Shown: positions 53,744-64,000, numbered from the stretch's first letter. The stretch is DNA of 64,000 nucleotides from Phymatolithon calcareum (GCA_977006965.1 OZ345357.1:2542001-2606000), one strand, 5' to 3'. Numbers and translations: made by a program. The notes: a model not told the origin generated them from the sequence alone.

Positions 53744-55759
53744 ATGGCAGCGCGAGGAATGATATTTACGGTTCTCGCCATCGTACTTGCGATTGGGGAG
53801 TTAGTCGAAGGTGGTAATATTCTTGACTGCTCAGATGATCATCTATTCATTCCCATCGATGTCCCCGTACAGTTGATATTTGCTGGTCAAACACCGTTGT
53901 TTATGCGCAAATGGCAAACGGAAGCCCTGACCAAGAAGTTGAACAAAGTTGGTGGAGATTGGCAAATGGAAGCCCTGACTAAGAAGTTGAACAAAATTGC
54001 TGCAAATCCGACGTGGAGGTCGCCGTCAACACTACTTGAAATTAACGGCTGCCCACTCGTGTATTACAAGTACAACTACAGTGCCATATTAGCATCGCAG
54101 GAGTCGTCGACTGCGCTCGATAGAGCACTGAAATCGGCATTACAACAAGCTCATAAAGAGCTCTCGCCCTTGGAAGTACTTGCAGACCGGCGCTTGTGTG
54201 CCGAAGAGCTCGCAAAGCAGTTCGAATCCGTCTTGATAAAGGACGCGAGATACGTCCTCACGTATACCGTTCTCATCTACAGTCCGATATTTACATCCGC
54301 GGAAGCCAATTATGGTTACTTTGCGACTGCCGATGGCGAACTGGGTACTATAGGGGTGTCTAATCGAAAGCGTTTCCTTTTTCTGGATGTTAATGCAAGA
54401 CCTTTAGCGTTGGGGAGGAACATAGACCCAACGCCTGGAGAACTCATGTTCACAGTGTCTCGCAATATGACGGCATATGCGCAAGAGATGCACAATTTTC
54501 TTTTTGACAAGATCACCCCGCCACTTCAAGACGACCAATATTCGCTGAGAAAAGCTAACGTCATTGACTTCAAAACTCACATCATTGATGCTAATTCAAT
54601 TGTCGTTCAAGAACGGCTTGTCGAATCGCGAAAACAAGATCGTCGTGTGAAAGTCAATGCTTCTGGAAAGCAAGTTGTTTCGTCAGTTTTTAATAACAGC
54701 AGGTTTGAAAAACTTGTCAACAGTGTCGTCAAAGATAACGTCTTCAAGAACGGATATCGTGTTCTCTTTTCACAAGCCGATGTGGAGGTTGAAGATTTTT
54801 TGGTCATGGCTTTGAGCAGGACTATGCGCTGTACCAAAACTGAAATTGTTCTCAACGGTGCAAGCCTAGCATACGACATATTCAACTGGTTTTCTCGGTC
54901 CGTCAAACCGGCTCCAGATTCAGACTTCATAATGCCGATCTTCGTATTCTCGTTTGCGGATATTTCGAGAGAAGTTCGCTTCGAAGATGGCACCCATTCG
55001 TTCGCCTCGAGAGGAAACGAATCAGTAATACTCGTTTTGGAAAACCGCGTGAATTCCCGCTTTTCCAAATCCGCAGATGCGACACTCTCCGCCTCGCGAA
55101 AGGCGCTTGAAGTTTTGTTTTCAATGCGCGCTGATACGCTCGCACTGCCTGGTACAGAGAAGAATTCGTTTTCTCGAACCATTATCGACATCGCGGCACA
55201 GAACTACATCACCGGCGAATTGCGATATTCCGCTGCAAGTGGGATTGAGAAAGCTATCTCGGCTCTCGACTACACCGGATTCGATAAAGTTGAAATATCG
55301 CATCTCAACGTCGATTTTATTCAGAAGCGAAGAGCGTTGCTGCGTGGAAAGCTGATGGCCGTATATCTCACCATACATCGGGGATGCAAGCAATTGTTAA
55401 GCTCACTGGATAAGAAGAAGTTAAGATTCCGGACTGCCGAACTATTGGCAGCGCATCGAGATCTCACGGAGAAGACGATTGAAGTGGTGTGTAAAAAACT
55501 AATCTCTGACGACATTCTGCGAGATGTTCAAGCGGCCAAGAAACTTGTAAGCCCCAGCTTATTTTCGCTATTTCTTCTTTTCGTTGCTCTACTTGGGTTC
55601 GCGGTCGGGTACAGAGGCTTCCACGAAATCATTGTGCATATGTTTAGAAGAAAAGCTTCTCTTGAGTTGCCTCAGCAGACACCGGAGACGTCAACCTCAG
55701 AATACTCTGTCGGACATTGGTTTTCCACTTTGCAAATATCGAAGTCAAAACAAAGCTAG
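53744..55759 (+). CDS. Secretory-pathway type I membrane protein, family unknown
   Basis: 671 residues from the ATG at 53744. An N-terminal signal peptide (MAARGMIFTVLAIVLAIGEL) precedes a large luminal or extracellular region of about 560 residues with Asn-x-Ser/Thr sites (for example NYSA, NMTA, NESV). A single membrane span near the C-terminus (LFSLFLLFVALLGFAVGY) and a 50-residue basic tail follow. It lacks any motif I can name; length and layout recall uncharacterised plant endomembrane proteins, but I cannot confirm homology. A 16-residue tandem repeat near residues 57-88 is described separately. It is convergent with the eIF3l gene, 38 bp away. Confidence 0.75.
   Translation: MAARGMIFTVLAIVLAIGELVEGGNILDCSDDHLFIPIDVPVQLIFAGQTPLFMRKWQTEALTKKLNKVGGDWQMEALTKKLNKIAANPTWRSPSTLLEINGCPLVYYKYNYSAILASQESSTALDRALKSALQQAHKELSPLEVLADRRLCAEELAKQFESVLIKDARYVLTYTVLIYSPIFTSAEANYGYFATADGELGTIGVSNRKRFLFLDVNARPLALGRNIDPTPGELMFTVSRNMTAYAQEMHNFLFDKITPPLQDDQYSLRKANVIDFKTHIIDANSIVVQERLVESRKQDRRVKVNASGKQVVSSVFNNSRFEKLVNSVVKDNVFKNGYRVLFSQADVEVEDFLVMALSRTMRCTKTEIVLNGASLAYDIFNWFSRSVKPAPDSDFIMPIFVFSFADISREVRFEDGTHSFASRGNESVILVLENRVNSRFSKSADATLSASRKALEVLFSMRADTLALPGTEKNSFSRTIIDIAAQNYITGELRYSAASGIEKAISALDYTGFDKVEISHLNVDFIQKRRALLRGKLMAVYLTIHRGCKQLLSSLDKKKLRFRTAELLAAHRDLTEKTIEVVCKKLISDDILRDVQAAKKLVSPSLFSLFLLFVALLGFAVGYRGFHEIIVHMFRRKASLELPQQTPETSTSEYSVGHWFSTLQISKSKQS
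53912..54007 (+). repeat. 48-bp in-frame tandem duplication
   Basis: 53912-53959 and 53960-54007 encode WQTEALTKKLNKVGGD and WQMEALTKKLNKIAAN. The unit is 48 bp, so the frame is kept. The few differences, mostly at the unit ends, suggest a fairly recent duplication. Confidence 0.85.
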
Positions 55760-55797
55760 TTATTATTTATCTTCTTCCTCACACCCTTGCTCAACCT

Positions 55798-57435
55798 TTA
55801 TGCCCTCTGAGCGCGGCGATGAGGTCCTACGCTACTTCCAGTAGGACCCACGTTCAGCTTCCGTTTCAATTGCTCGTGAAGATCATCCAACTTTCCAATA
55901 TGCTGAATGAAGTATTCGCCATACCTCGACGCCGGCTTGGTGTCTGAAATTTGGACGACGCTCCGCTCAATATGGAATCCTACATCGCACGACGTCACAT
56001 ACTTGCCGTCGAGCGGTGCACCGGCAAAACTGCCACACTCAGCCCAGCTCTTATGCTTCAGCGCATGGAGATAGCTTCTGAATGTACTGTCCTCGACATC
56101 CATGAGTGTGGCTAATTTCTCGATTTCGATAGTTGTGTACAACTTCAAATACGAGCGAATTTCCGGTAGACGAAGCTGCTGTTTGACCTCTTCCATGAAT
56201 AGACGTGTCTGCAGTCGAGGGGCATCCATATTCGTATCGGCAATCACAGAATAATCCGGCGGCGCGGGGCAAATGAATTTCGGGCTGGCGTAGGTGAAAA
56301 GATCTTCAAATGCGTGCTCCTCCCCTTGGCGCATGCGGGAAAGCCTATCACCAGATTTCTCGCGTAATTGTGAGTAAACGCTTTCGTCGACATGCTGGGG
56401 ACGAAGTGCTAAGCAGAGGGAGAGCAAAGCCATCATCTGATCGTTTCGCTTGCTGATCTGCTCGTACTGATAACTTCTCGTATGGCTATGCTTGATACGA
56501 CTGACATGTAGTACGGTGGACGAGAAGACCCTTACCGCATCCTCGTACCGGCGCAGCATGATGTAGCAAAAGCCCATGAAATAGTAAATGGACACATGGC
56601 AGGCCGTAACGTGAGTGAAAAGCGCGGTGGACACATTGAAATCGAGCGGCTGCAAAACCATAAGAGCCAGCTTGTAGTCACCGAGCAAAGTATTGACTCT
56701 CAACAACCCGATGATCGAAAAGTACCCAATGTAGCGATAAATCGGCAAAGTGCTGATATCAAAGTTGGCATCTTCCGGATTGCTGGTGCCACTCGGCTCG
56801 TTCCCTTGCAGTAACCATGGAATAATGTTGGACTTGCGCACGAGAACATGTAGAACTGAAAGCACAGTTTGCACATTCCAGATAAAGTCGTTTTCCTTCA
56901 GGTAGTCAATTTCCTCCGGAGTTTTGCTCTTCAGTTTTGCGCGATACTGGCACCATGTTTCAAATTGGTAGATGAATTCGTCAATCATATCCCACAGCCA
57001 CGACGGAGGAAGGTCATGGTCGATCATGCCGTCTTTCAAAAAGCGATCGAAGAGGTCCATGTAGTTTGTCCAGCCTTCGCATCGCTGCGCGAGATCGGGT
57101 TGCATCTTGGAGAACAGGTGGCGATAATACAGCTCTTTGTACAGCAGTAAAAACGTTTCGTCATGGTCCACGAGAGGGCTTACAACTTCCACTGACGGCC
57201 AGGTAGATGCCTTGAAGTAGCGCTCACTGAGGTTGGAGAATGTTTGCTCGTAAAGCGTATGGAGTTCGGACACATTGCGTTCCAAGAATTTCTTGTGCAT
57301 ATACTGCAAGAATTGCGCCACAACTTCTGGCATCTCAGCAAAAGACCCGCCAGACTTCTGCTCAGCTGCTTCAAAATCCGCCTCCGTGAAAGTCATTTGG
57401 GGTGTTCCGCCCCTGCGCCAGGATCCTTCCGCCAT
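55798..57435 (-). CDS. EIF3L: Translation initiation factor eIF3 subunit L
   Basis: 545 residues from the ATG at 57435 (MAEGSWRRGG), the normal length of eIF3l. Strong family blocks: VAQFLQYMHKKFLERNVSELHTLYEQ, WPSVEVVSPLVDHDETFLLLYKELYYRHL, ENDFIWNVQTVLSVLHVLV, YRYIGYFSIIGLLRVNTLLGDY, FMGFCYIMLRRYEDAVRVFS and a PCI-like C-terminus ending around IGKLDDLHEQLKRKL. eIF3l is part of the PCI/MPN octamer of eIF3, which binds the 40S subunit. A single exon. Head-on to the secretory membrane protein with 38 bp between stops, so the transcripts probably overlap. Confidence 0.96.
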   Translation of the reverse strand: MAEGSWRRGGTPQMTFTEADFEAAEQKSGGSFAEMPEVVAQFLQYMHKKFLERNVSELHTLYEQTFSNLSERYFKASTWPSVEVVSPLVDHDETFLLLYKELYYRHLFSKMQPDLAQRCEGWTNYMDLFDRFLKDGMIDHDLPPSWLWDMIDEFIYQFETWCQYRAKLKSKTPEEIDYLKENDFIWNVQTVLSVLHVLVRKSNIIPWLLQGNEPSGTSNPEDANFDISTLPIYRYIGYFSIIGLLRVNTLLGDYKLALMVLQPLDFNVSTALFTHVTACHVSIYYFMGFCYIMLRRYEDAVRVFSSTVLHVSRIKHSHTRSYQYEQISKRNDQMMALLSLCLALRPQHVDESVYSQLREKSGDRLSRMRQGEEHAFEDLFTYASPKFICPAPPDYSVIADTNMDAPRLQTRLFMEEVKQQLRLPEIRSYLKLYTTIEIEKLATLMDVEDSTFRSYLHALKHKSWAECGSFAGAPLDGKYVTSCDVGFHIERSVVQISDTKPASRYGEYFIQHIGKLDDLHEQLKRKLNVGPTGSSVGPHRRAQRA

Positions 57436-57664
57436 GATTCAAACAAAGATTTTAGGTGCCGCGTAAATATGAACCTCGCAGACAAGACTGCTCGGTCACG
57501 ATTTAGAAAACCAACACTGCTCTAAATTGGACACCGGCGATGGCGCTACCGACGATCCCTCAGTCGTGTATGACAGTCGTGTATGATCTCTTCTGCACAA
57601 CATTTGGGAAATAGTTTGAAAAATTATTGTTTCACGAAATATTGTCGAAAAATCTCCATGGACC

Positions 57665-57777
57665 TGGATCTATGATTCGCTGTCGGCAGCGAATCATAGA
57701 TCCACGGATGCTTAGAGCCGCCCGCGGCACCCAACGCATGTTTTTGTTTTAAACATTTTTAAAAAAATGTTTAAAAC
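57665..57777. repeat. Two foldbacks: 18-bp arms and 15-bp arms
   Basis: 57665-57682 (TGGATCTATGATTCGCTG) is the perfect reverse complement of 57687-57704 with a 4-nt loop TCGG. 57746-57777 holds GTTTTAAACATTTTT and its reverse complement separated by two bases. Both are candidates for transposon remnants or structured RNA. Confidence 0.6.
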
Positions 57778-58119
57778 ATCCCTGGTATTGTAACACCTGG
57801 GTGTTTTAAACATGCATGTGACCATTTATCGAATTACCTACAAAAGGACTTGCCTGAAGCATGAGCTTTTCTTTTCTGTTCGTTCCCGATCCCATCATTA
57901 GGTGATCTGTACGTCATACTCAGGACAGAGAGCACGCAATGCTGTGACGCCCGACTTGTATTATATGCTGCCGCCACCGCTGTAGACTTTTGGCGAAGAT
58001 TATGAATGAGATCACTCTCCACATTAGACGAGACCGAAAGTGGAACTCTTCCGTTCTTGTCTAGCTATCGATGTCGTCCAAAATGCAATCCCTGATTTGC
58101 AGTGAAACGTTCATGAATG

Positions 58120-58230
58120 CGTGTTTCGTTGCAACAACCGGACAGATGTCGACAGCTCTTGCACGGGGCAAAAATCGGCAGAGGCGCCAGGTCCATCGCA
58201 AACATCCGCACTTGCCCTGTTGGAACTAAG
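58120..58230 (+). pseudogene. Fanzor/TnpB-like zinc-ribbon relic (copy 3)
   Basis: The plus strand reads VFRCNNRTDVDSSCTGQKS and, after a one-base shift, KIGRGARSIANIRTC. These line up with FRCLNNRTDLDGACTVQKI and DRDANAAANIGTC of copy 2 at 18485. The RuvC-III Asp is replaced (GRG for DRD) and the frame is broken, so only a fossil remains. No longer element is visible around it. Confidence 0.6.
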
Positions 58231-58388
58231 CACTTGTGCTCAATCCGTCCTACACTTTTACTTCTGCACCACAAACCTAATTTGTTGGTCATTGCTCCTC
58301 CAAAGATCTGGAGGGCTCTCCAGAGCTGCCCTTAAAAACTATTTCGTCGTTTTACCGCAGATTTATATACCCATGGTCAGCAAAAAAG

Positions 58389-59994
58389 TCAAGGCTCCTT
58401 TCCCACGCTTCTGATGAACCAATTAATAGCACCACAAAACTGCTCCAATCCATCGACAGTCATATCTCGGGGAGAGCAACATCGCTGACGGATGAACTTA
58501 ACTGCAGCAACGATGGGGTCGATATTCTCGCCACGAATATTTAGCTCCACTGTCGTTTCGATTTCCTCAAGCGCATCAGGATTAATCAGAGCTGACGCAA
58601 TACTTCGACATGCCAACGAGAGCAATGACGTCAATTTTTCGTCCATGCTAGAACCTTTCCTTGCATCTTCAACCACAGCGGAAAAGTTGATGCATAAGGA
58701 TTCTGCAGCCTCATCTCTTGCATACTGTCGTTCAGGCCCGTCATTGAGCACGTACTTTGAACGCTGCGCATCAATATTTAAAGAAACTGCCGTTCTCTGC
58801 GACATAAAGTTCACCTTTCCGATTTGCGGAGGAATACTCAAGGCGTAAGAGTATTCATCACTTGCAATATTACGAGCAGGTTCCCATTCCTTCATAGCTT
58901 GAAACCATGCCGTTAAGGCTTCGCGTCCTTCAGTTACATCCCAATTTCTGAAATATTTGCATGTCGCAGATAGTCGTTCGAGTACAGAGGCTGTCACAAC
59001 GGTGGGGTCAATGTCAGAGTCACGTTTTTGACAATGAGAGAAATACGCACAAGAATAGAGAGCATAATGTTGAACGTACAATAAAAAATGTCGACAAAAG
59101 AAGGTTCTGTACCAAAAAAGAAGGGCCCTGAAAACTCACCCAGGGCCTCTTCGACAAAATTAAGTGCACTCTCTAATGATGGCTTGGTGACAGGTGAGAA
59201 TACCACTGCGGGACTGCGTAGAGCGGCGAGCCATGCGCCAATAACAAGGCGTTCAAGTCGCATGTATCGGTGGAATGCTTGCATTTTGTCATTGTCCTCC
59301 GTCGGGATAAGTTTAGGATGAGGTGTTTGAAAAGTTTCTTCAAGAAGGAACATGATTTGGGTCGACTCCTTGACAAGTTCACCATCCAGTAGAATAACTG
59401 GGAGAAGACCATTTGGATTCCTTTTCAAAAATTCTGCTGACTTGCTTCCGTAGCAGTTCATGTTTTCCTTTTTCACGACGTACGGAATTTTCTTTGCTTC
59501 GAGAAACAATTGAACCTGCACAGGAGACAACAAAATGAATCAGATAGAAAAGATTACAGGTCAGAGCCCAGCTTCAGTATTGCTACGAAACGTCCTAGAA
59601 CACGTACTTTATGACAGTAGGGACACCAACTCGCATGATCACGGTATAGGACGACCCGGATATCGAATTCAGAAAGTCCAAAGAGGCGCAAAGACTCGCG
59701 CTCTGCTGTGGGCGAGATGACAAGAGGACCATTGACATAGTCCGCAGGATTAATCCTCTCAAGCAGGGTCTCAATACTCGGAATTTCGGGCGCAGTTGTG
59801 GTCTGTTCCCGTTGCGAAGTCATGAGAACGCGGTGCGCAGACGATGGAAACTTCCGCCCCGCCTGAGCAATCGAACGGCGATTGGTGCGGAAGTACGTTT
59901 GACGCCTGTTTCCATCTCCGCGGCCTGAGCTTAGCAAAAGCGGGCTGACAAAGCCGATTTTTCCATTTTGAATAACGCCCATGTTAGGTGCCAT
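58389..59994 (-). CDS. Glutathione S-transferase-like protein with CPYC motif
   Basis: Three exons on the minus strand: 59994-59608, 59515-59080 and 58990-58389 (introns 92 and 89 nt, donors GTACGT), 474 residues. The first 60-70 residues are basic and Ser/Arg-rich, a possible plastid transit peptide. The thioredoxin-fold GST N-terminal domain follows: VVLYRDHASWCPYCHK (CPYC at 124-127) on exon 1, FLEAKKIPYVVKKENM, GLLPVILLDGELVKES (cis-Pro region) and a helical C-domain with FGTEPSFVDIFY and LERLSATCKYFRNW. The CPYC site suggests thiol-transferase or dehydroascorbate-reductase chemistry, as in lambda/omega/DHAR-like GSTs. About 200 extra C-terminal residues (SDEYSYALSIPP to the end) form an unusual helical extension seen in some plastid GST relatives. 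Confidence 0.85.
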
Positions 59995-60670
59995 ACCAAT
60001 ACAACGCCGGACGAAACAGGAGAATACGTTAAAATGGCTGGGCAGCTAGGAAAATTTTCTATGGGCCCTTGGGGCAGAGATCAATGGATCTCAGTTTGAG
60101 ATGCAGTAGTATGATATACTTTTGCAAGAGAAGAAAGATTCGTGAGCGAGCCACCTTGAGGCCGGGAGCGACTTGAATTATGCGGCCATGTCGTCAAGGG
60201 TGTTGAATTAGAGACCCCGCTGGCTTTGATGAACGCTTACACTTGGAAGGTTGCATTCTTTGCTCTATTGACATGAAGAAGAAGAAGAAGAAGAAGAAGA
60301 AATAGCTTTTTTAAAAAACGTACGAATGCATCTGCTGACGCTCGAGGCAACTTTTTGAGTGCCAAGAACTCTTTACTGGATGCTGTCTAGTGAACAGTTT
60401 CTTCTGGTGTGTGCAACACAAATCGGTGCTCTATAAAAGCCCTCCTCTGGTCCTTCTATTAAGCTTGAGTGATTCTTGACATTCATGCGTACTGCGCTGG
60501 AGGAAAAGGCTGTATTTCTCGATGGTGGATAGATTGTGAACCCTCATGATCTGAGCAAAGCTCGGACGCTAAAAGCAGACCGGGAGTACAGAATGAAAAA
60601 CTACTGTCGTCGCGAATGTTACTGGAAAAAGAGTTACGAAACTGATGCTATATACACGCCTACAACATTG
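59995..60670. other. Intergenic with GAA microsatellite
   Basis: Upstream region of the GST gene and 3' flank of ChlD. The only notable item is the (GAA)n run at 60275-60302. Confidence 0.5.
60275..60302 (+). repeat. (GAA)9 microsatellite
   Basis: An uninterrupted run of GAA triplets in noncoding sequence. Confidence 0.9.
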
Positions 60671-62935
60671 CTATGCCGCCCTCAAAGCGTCAATGGCGCT
60701 GCCCGCCACAGTAGCAATGGCCGCATCAGTACTTTTCGGCAATTGATAATACCCGCCATGAGCCGCGGCTGCAATTTCCTTTGCCACCCCAGTGCTAACA
60801 AATTTGTTCTCCGTGTCAATAAGCAGCAGATCGATTCCAGAGACCGCCCCAATCTGTCGTGCAAGATTCAGCACCTCTTCCTTCAAGTCGCTCTTTGTCG
60901 GTTTCTCTTCCGGCGTTTTTCCCTCACTTTCCCCCAGACTAACATTTGCCCTTCCATCTGAAATGCAGATTATCACAACCTTTCCAATATCACCTGTCTT
61001 CTGTGCATTGATACCCGTTCGTACCGCCTGCATGAGCCCGTGCGCCAGAGGTGACCCACCCCCGCACGGCATTGTCTCAAGGCGTTTCTTCGCCATAGTA
61101 ATACTCTTAGTAGGGGGTAGAACGACATCCGCCCGCACGCCTTGAAACGGGATCAGTGCGACCTTATCACGCGTTTGGTACGCTTCTGTCAAAAGCCTGA
61201 TGGCGGCTCCCTTTGCCGCGTTCATTCGGTTCAGTGCCATTGAGCCGCTCGCGTCCACAAGGAAAATCACAAGCGCCCCTGCCTTGCGTGCCAATCGCTT
61301 AACACGCATATCGCCCTCCTCGACGAAAACTTTCCGCTTTGAGTCCGGTCCCGCACGTGCGCGTCGGGATCGCTGGTAGGGCGCACTGGCACGAAGCGTT
61401 GCATCCACTGCCAATCGCTGTGTGCCGCCGCGTGGGAGCATTGCCTTGATATATCGACCCCGATCTTGAGAGAAAACGAGTCCACGTCCTCCCGCCTTGC
61501 CCTTCTTTTGCGATTTGCTAAATTGAAGCAAATCAGGGTCAAGAATCACACCTTCAGCATCAAACATGAACTCTTCGGGTACCTCAGGCACTTCTTCCTC
61601 TGCTTGTTCTGGATCTTCCTCCCGTTCTTCATCCTTTTCCTCTTCCTTGGTGTCTGTGTCATCTTCTTCCTGCGCTTGTGGTGGTGGAGGTGGTGGCGGC
61701 GGCGCTTCCTGATCATCGTCCATTTGGTCATTATTCATGACGAGCGAACGAGGCAAAATTGTGAGTCTCACAGCTGTTCGTAGGTCCTCTGAGCTGACCG
61801 CCTCCCGCCCTTCGAGCGCTGCCGCGGCCTTTGCTACTTCGCAAGCGAATATCTCTGCGCGGTGTCCCGAACACATGGCACGAGTAGCTTCGATTACAAG
61901 GTACTTAATCTGTTCTTCAGTGATGACCACGTCCTTGATATACTCACGAGCGAGGACTATATTGGTCGCCATCTGACTTGTCTCTTCCCTAAGTCGCGCC
62001 ACAAACTTTGCAGGGTCATCGCTATAAGATGTCGTCGAATCCACAGCTTCCAATCTCTGCTCCATGGTCAGAGGGACCTGATCAGCCGACAAATTGATGG
62101 CGAGTCGGTCGAGCAAATGTGGTCGAACATCACCCTCTTCAGGGTTATACGTAGCGATAACAAGCGGGCGACATGGATGTGAGAACGATATACCTTCGCG
62201 TTCAATGCGCACCATACCATCCGAAATGACTTCGAGTAAAATATTTGCAAGCCCATCATCAAGCAAGTTTAGTTCGTCGATGTACAACACCCCTCGATGT
62301 GCCCGAGCCAGTAAGCCAGGTTGAAAAACTGTCTTTCCAGTCTTCACAGACTCTTCCACATCAACCGACCCAATAAGACGATCCTCCGTAGTATTGAGAG
62401 GGATTTGCACAAATGGACAGGGGACAACTTCAGTAGTGCCATCATCTTCCTCTTCTTCCACACACTCTTCCCGCGGCGGTGGCTCCTCGTTAAAGAAAGA
62501 GGCGCGAACAATCTCAATTGGTGGTAGTAACGCGTGAATCGCGCGCGCCATTACAGACTTGGCTGTACCCTTCCGACCGGAGATGCCGACACCTCCAATG
62601 CGCGAATTGACGGCGGCCAGCAAAAGCGCGAGCTTGATATAGTCCTGACCGACAACAGCAGCCAATGGAAACACACGTGAAGCGTCTTGCTCAGAGGTAT
62701 GAAACCCCTTTGGACCCGTTGGTCGCGCGGCGTTCGCAGCTGCTTCAGCGGCCGCCGCCGCTTCGGCACGCTCCGCGGCGGAGAGGGATGCTACCGCCAT
62801 TGGCAGTCGTCGTGTACATGTTCTTCGACGTGGACCGCATTTCTGCAAAGGGCTTTGCAATGTCCATGCAGATACGAAGGCTGTTTCGCGCAGGATCGCC
62901 ATTCCGGAGTGCGGCGGAGAGCACCGCTCCTCCAT
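60671..62935 (-). CDS. chlD: Magnesium-chelatase subunit D (ChlD)
   Basis: 754 residues from the ATG at 62935, single exon. Part of the ChlI-ChlD-ChlH complex that inserts Mg into protoporphyrin IX in the plastid, the first committed step of chlorophyll synthesis. The N-terminus (1-50, basic, Ser/Thr/Arg) is the likely transit peptide. The AAA+ domain has GRKGTAKS (120-127) for Walker A and [11 protein letters not shown] (215-225) for Walker B. As usual for ChlD, Walker A departs from GxxGxGKS (Ala for the third Gly). A proline-rich then acidic linker (about 405-460) joins it to the integrin-I/VWA domain with the MIDAS DASGS (561-565), [12 protein letters not shown] and [11 protein letters not shown]. 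Length and order match plant and algal ChlD. It is the only clear photosynthesis gene in the window. Confidence 0.97.
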   Translation of the reverse strand: MEERCSPPHSGMAILRETAFVSAWTLQSPLQKCGPRRRTCTRRLPMAVASLSAAERAEAAAAAEAAANAARPTGPKGFHTSEQDASRVFPLAAVVGQDYIKLALLLAAVNSRIGGVGISGRKGTAKSVMARAIHALLPPIEIVRASFFNEEPPPREECVEEEEDDGTTEVVPCPFVQIPLNTTEDRLIGSVDVEESVKTGKTVFQPGLLARAHRGVLYIDELNLLDDGLANILLEVISDGMVRIEREGISFSHPCRPLVIATYNPEEGDVRPHLLDRLAINLSADQVPLTMEQRLEAVDSTTSYSDDPAKFVARLREETSQMATNIVLAREYIKDVVITEEQIKYLVIEATRAMCSGHRAEIFACEVAKAAAALEGREAVSSEDLRTAVRLTILPRSLVMNNDQMDDDQEAPPPPPPPPQAQEEDDTDTKEEEKDEEREEDPEQAEEEVPEVPEEFMFDAEGVILDPDLLQFSKSQKKGKAGGRGLVFSQDRGRYIKAMLPRGGTQRLAVDATLRASAPYQRSRRARAGPDSKRKVFVEEGDMRVKRLARKAGALVIFLVDASGSMALNRMNAAKGAAIRLLTEAYQTRDKVALIPFQGVRADVVLPPTKSITMAKKRLETMPCGGGSPLAHGLMQAVRTGINAQKTGDIGKVVIICISDGRANVSLGESEGKTPEEKPTKSDLKEEVLNLARQIGAVSGIDLLLIDTENKFVSTGVAKEIAAAAHGGYYQLPKSTDAAIATVAGSAIDALRAA

Positions 62936-63535
62936 GCGCGAGATTCCCTACTCCACGAGATTGATAATGATAAGGGGTCTTATGATAATTTTATGATCTC
63001 TCCTTCGATGACTCCACGTTGGAATGCATCTTTGTCAGTACCGAGGAAAATAAGAGGGCGAATTCGTCAAGAACGAATAATGTGTTTGACGTCGAAAGCA
63101 AGCAAGAGTGGATAGGATGTGGGTGGGTGCGAAATCTACAGCCAGCCATCTCCATGGTCGGTCTACTTCTACCTCGGGTGCTACAGTACTACTCCATCGC
63201 CTCGCATAGCAGGACGTTTCTCATTGCTCGATGCACATCATGTGCTGTGCGCGAATTGATGTGAGTAGTATTGTTGACTGACAGCTCTACAGTACCGAAG
63301 ACCATCGTCGTCTGCGCCCGCCCAATTTGCGTCTCGCATTGGGAGCGGCTCGTGGCCGCTCATCACCGACATCAACAATCCATTCGAGATGTGCAAACTC
63401 CATGCAAAAGGTCTTAATTTTAACTGTTCGACACGAAAGATGTCTACGGCATGGCATTAACTACGACAATGCACATACTCCTATATATTGACTGGTCTTT
63501 GTTCACCACGATGAGAATCTATCTTCGAAACTCAT
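62936..63535. other. Intergenic spacer
   Basis: About 600 bp between the ChlD start and the end of the edge gene. Contains two TACAGTAC-like motifs (about 63183 and 63289). No gene supported. Confidence 0.45.
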
Positions 63536-64000
63536 TCATGCGTTTTCCGGGCTGTATTCATCATCCGACGTTGTGACAGACAATGCGGATTCGTTAGCGA
63601 CAGCCATTTCCGACCTGTATTCTCTTCCCCATTCGCGGTCTGCGTCGGAAAGTCGCATTCGATTGAGATACAAACCCTTCAACGGCGACGAAGATTTAGG
63701 CTTATTCTCCAAAAACTTAGAGTATTCGTCTTGATAATACTCGGTATCATCATCATCATCATCATCATCATCTGAACTATTCCTTGTATTCTGTCTCGAA
63801 AGCTTTGAACGATCAGAACCCGGCAAACTCAACGCCGACCTCGACGATCTTGAAGACCTAGAAGAGCTTCCATCCGAACTTCTCTTCCCTCTTCGCACAG
63901 AGTCCAACAATCTATGCGATATTCTCCGCGCCCGCATTTGCGGCGAACCATTCTGCCAGCTGAGAAACGGTGACTGCGGTCCCTCTTCTGCCTCCCGAAC
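63536..64000 (-). CDS. C-terminal part of an acidic/Ser-rich protein, 5' end outside the window
   Basis: Open from the window edge (64000) to the stop at 63536, at least 154 residues; the Met at 63937 is internal because the frame stays open to the edge. Visible features: SSSRSSRSSRS, a run of nine Asp encoded by (GAT)n-type repeats (63746-63772), EYYQDEYSKFLENKPKS and DADREWGREYRSEM. No family recognised; the composition suggests a disordered regulatory tail. Confidence 0.55.
   Translation of the reverse strand, partial: VREAEEGPQSPFLSWQNGSPQMRARRISHRLLDSVRRGKRSSDGSSSRSSRSSRSALSLPGSDRSKLSRQNTRNSSDDDDDDDDDTEYYQDEYSKFLENKPKSSSPLKGLYLNRMRLSDADREWGREYRSEMAVANESALSVTTSDDEYSPENA

Larger units (their letters stand above)
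57436..58388. other. Intergenic with hairpins and a Fanzor-like relic
   Basis: Upstream region of eIF3l and 3' flank of the GST gene. It contains two foldbacks at 57665-57777 and a relic at 58120-58230, listed separately. Nothing else is supported. Confidence 0.5.

Overview
The window is nuclear DNA from a photosynthetic eukaryote, most likely a florideophyte red alga such as Chondrus crispus; the organism is my inference. The signs are a magnesium-chelatase D subunit, a cytosolic GapC with one very early intron, compact and mostly intronless genes (the introns I can place are 87-106 nt), STAND proteins of NB-ARC plus WD40 type, and large gene-poor tracts filled with transposon debris.

Layout. 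0.7-2.1 kb: a PH-like/Ser-Thr kinase gene (-). 2.1-10.7 kb: gene-poor, with foldback sequences, a serine tRNA gene that appears to be split by three introns (5655-5816) and a LINE RNase H relic. 10.7-17.1 kb: one NB-ARC/WD40 gene (-), broken by a 2,149-bp hAT transposon (11297-13445, 8-bp target duplication) and by a frameshift near 15.32 kb. 17.6-19.0 kb: two decayed Fanzor/TnpB-like C-termini. 19.9-23.7 kb: GapC, then a D-lactate dehydrogenase gene and a truncated PNPO-like gene. 26.4-34.2 kb: a block of ORFs around a CMC-like (CACTA/Plavaka-type) DDE transposase, probably one large DNA transposon. 35-38.2 kb: two NB-ARC relics and a LINE relic. 38.2-40.8 kb: second D-LDH plus an intact PNPO-like gene. 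41.2-64 kb: a more ordinary gene region with F-box/LRR, LURP-one-like, PH-kinase, duplicated ABC anion permease (probably plastid), PWWP/coiled-coil, secretory membrane protein, eIF3l, GST with CPYC, ChlD and a truncated acidic/Ser-rich protein at the edge.

Most notable: (1) the three-intron tRNA-Ser(UGA), with two introns at ectopic D-loop and T-loop sites; (2) the two D-LDH/PNPO segments are exact circular permutations of one another (about 2.45 kb), as expected if a DNA circle excised from or copied from the 38-kb locus re-inserted at 21 kb; (3) the hAT insertion that interrupts a WD40 blade of an immune-receptor-like gene, with target duplication and terminal repeats still readable; (4) three Fanzor-like relics; (5) the multi-ORF transposon at 26-34 kb with two unrecognised companion proteins.

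All calls come from reading the sequence and provided translations; no database search was run. Boundaries of decayed elements are approximate.
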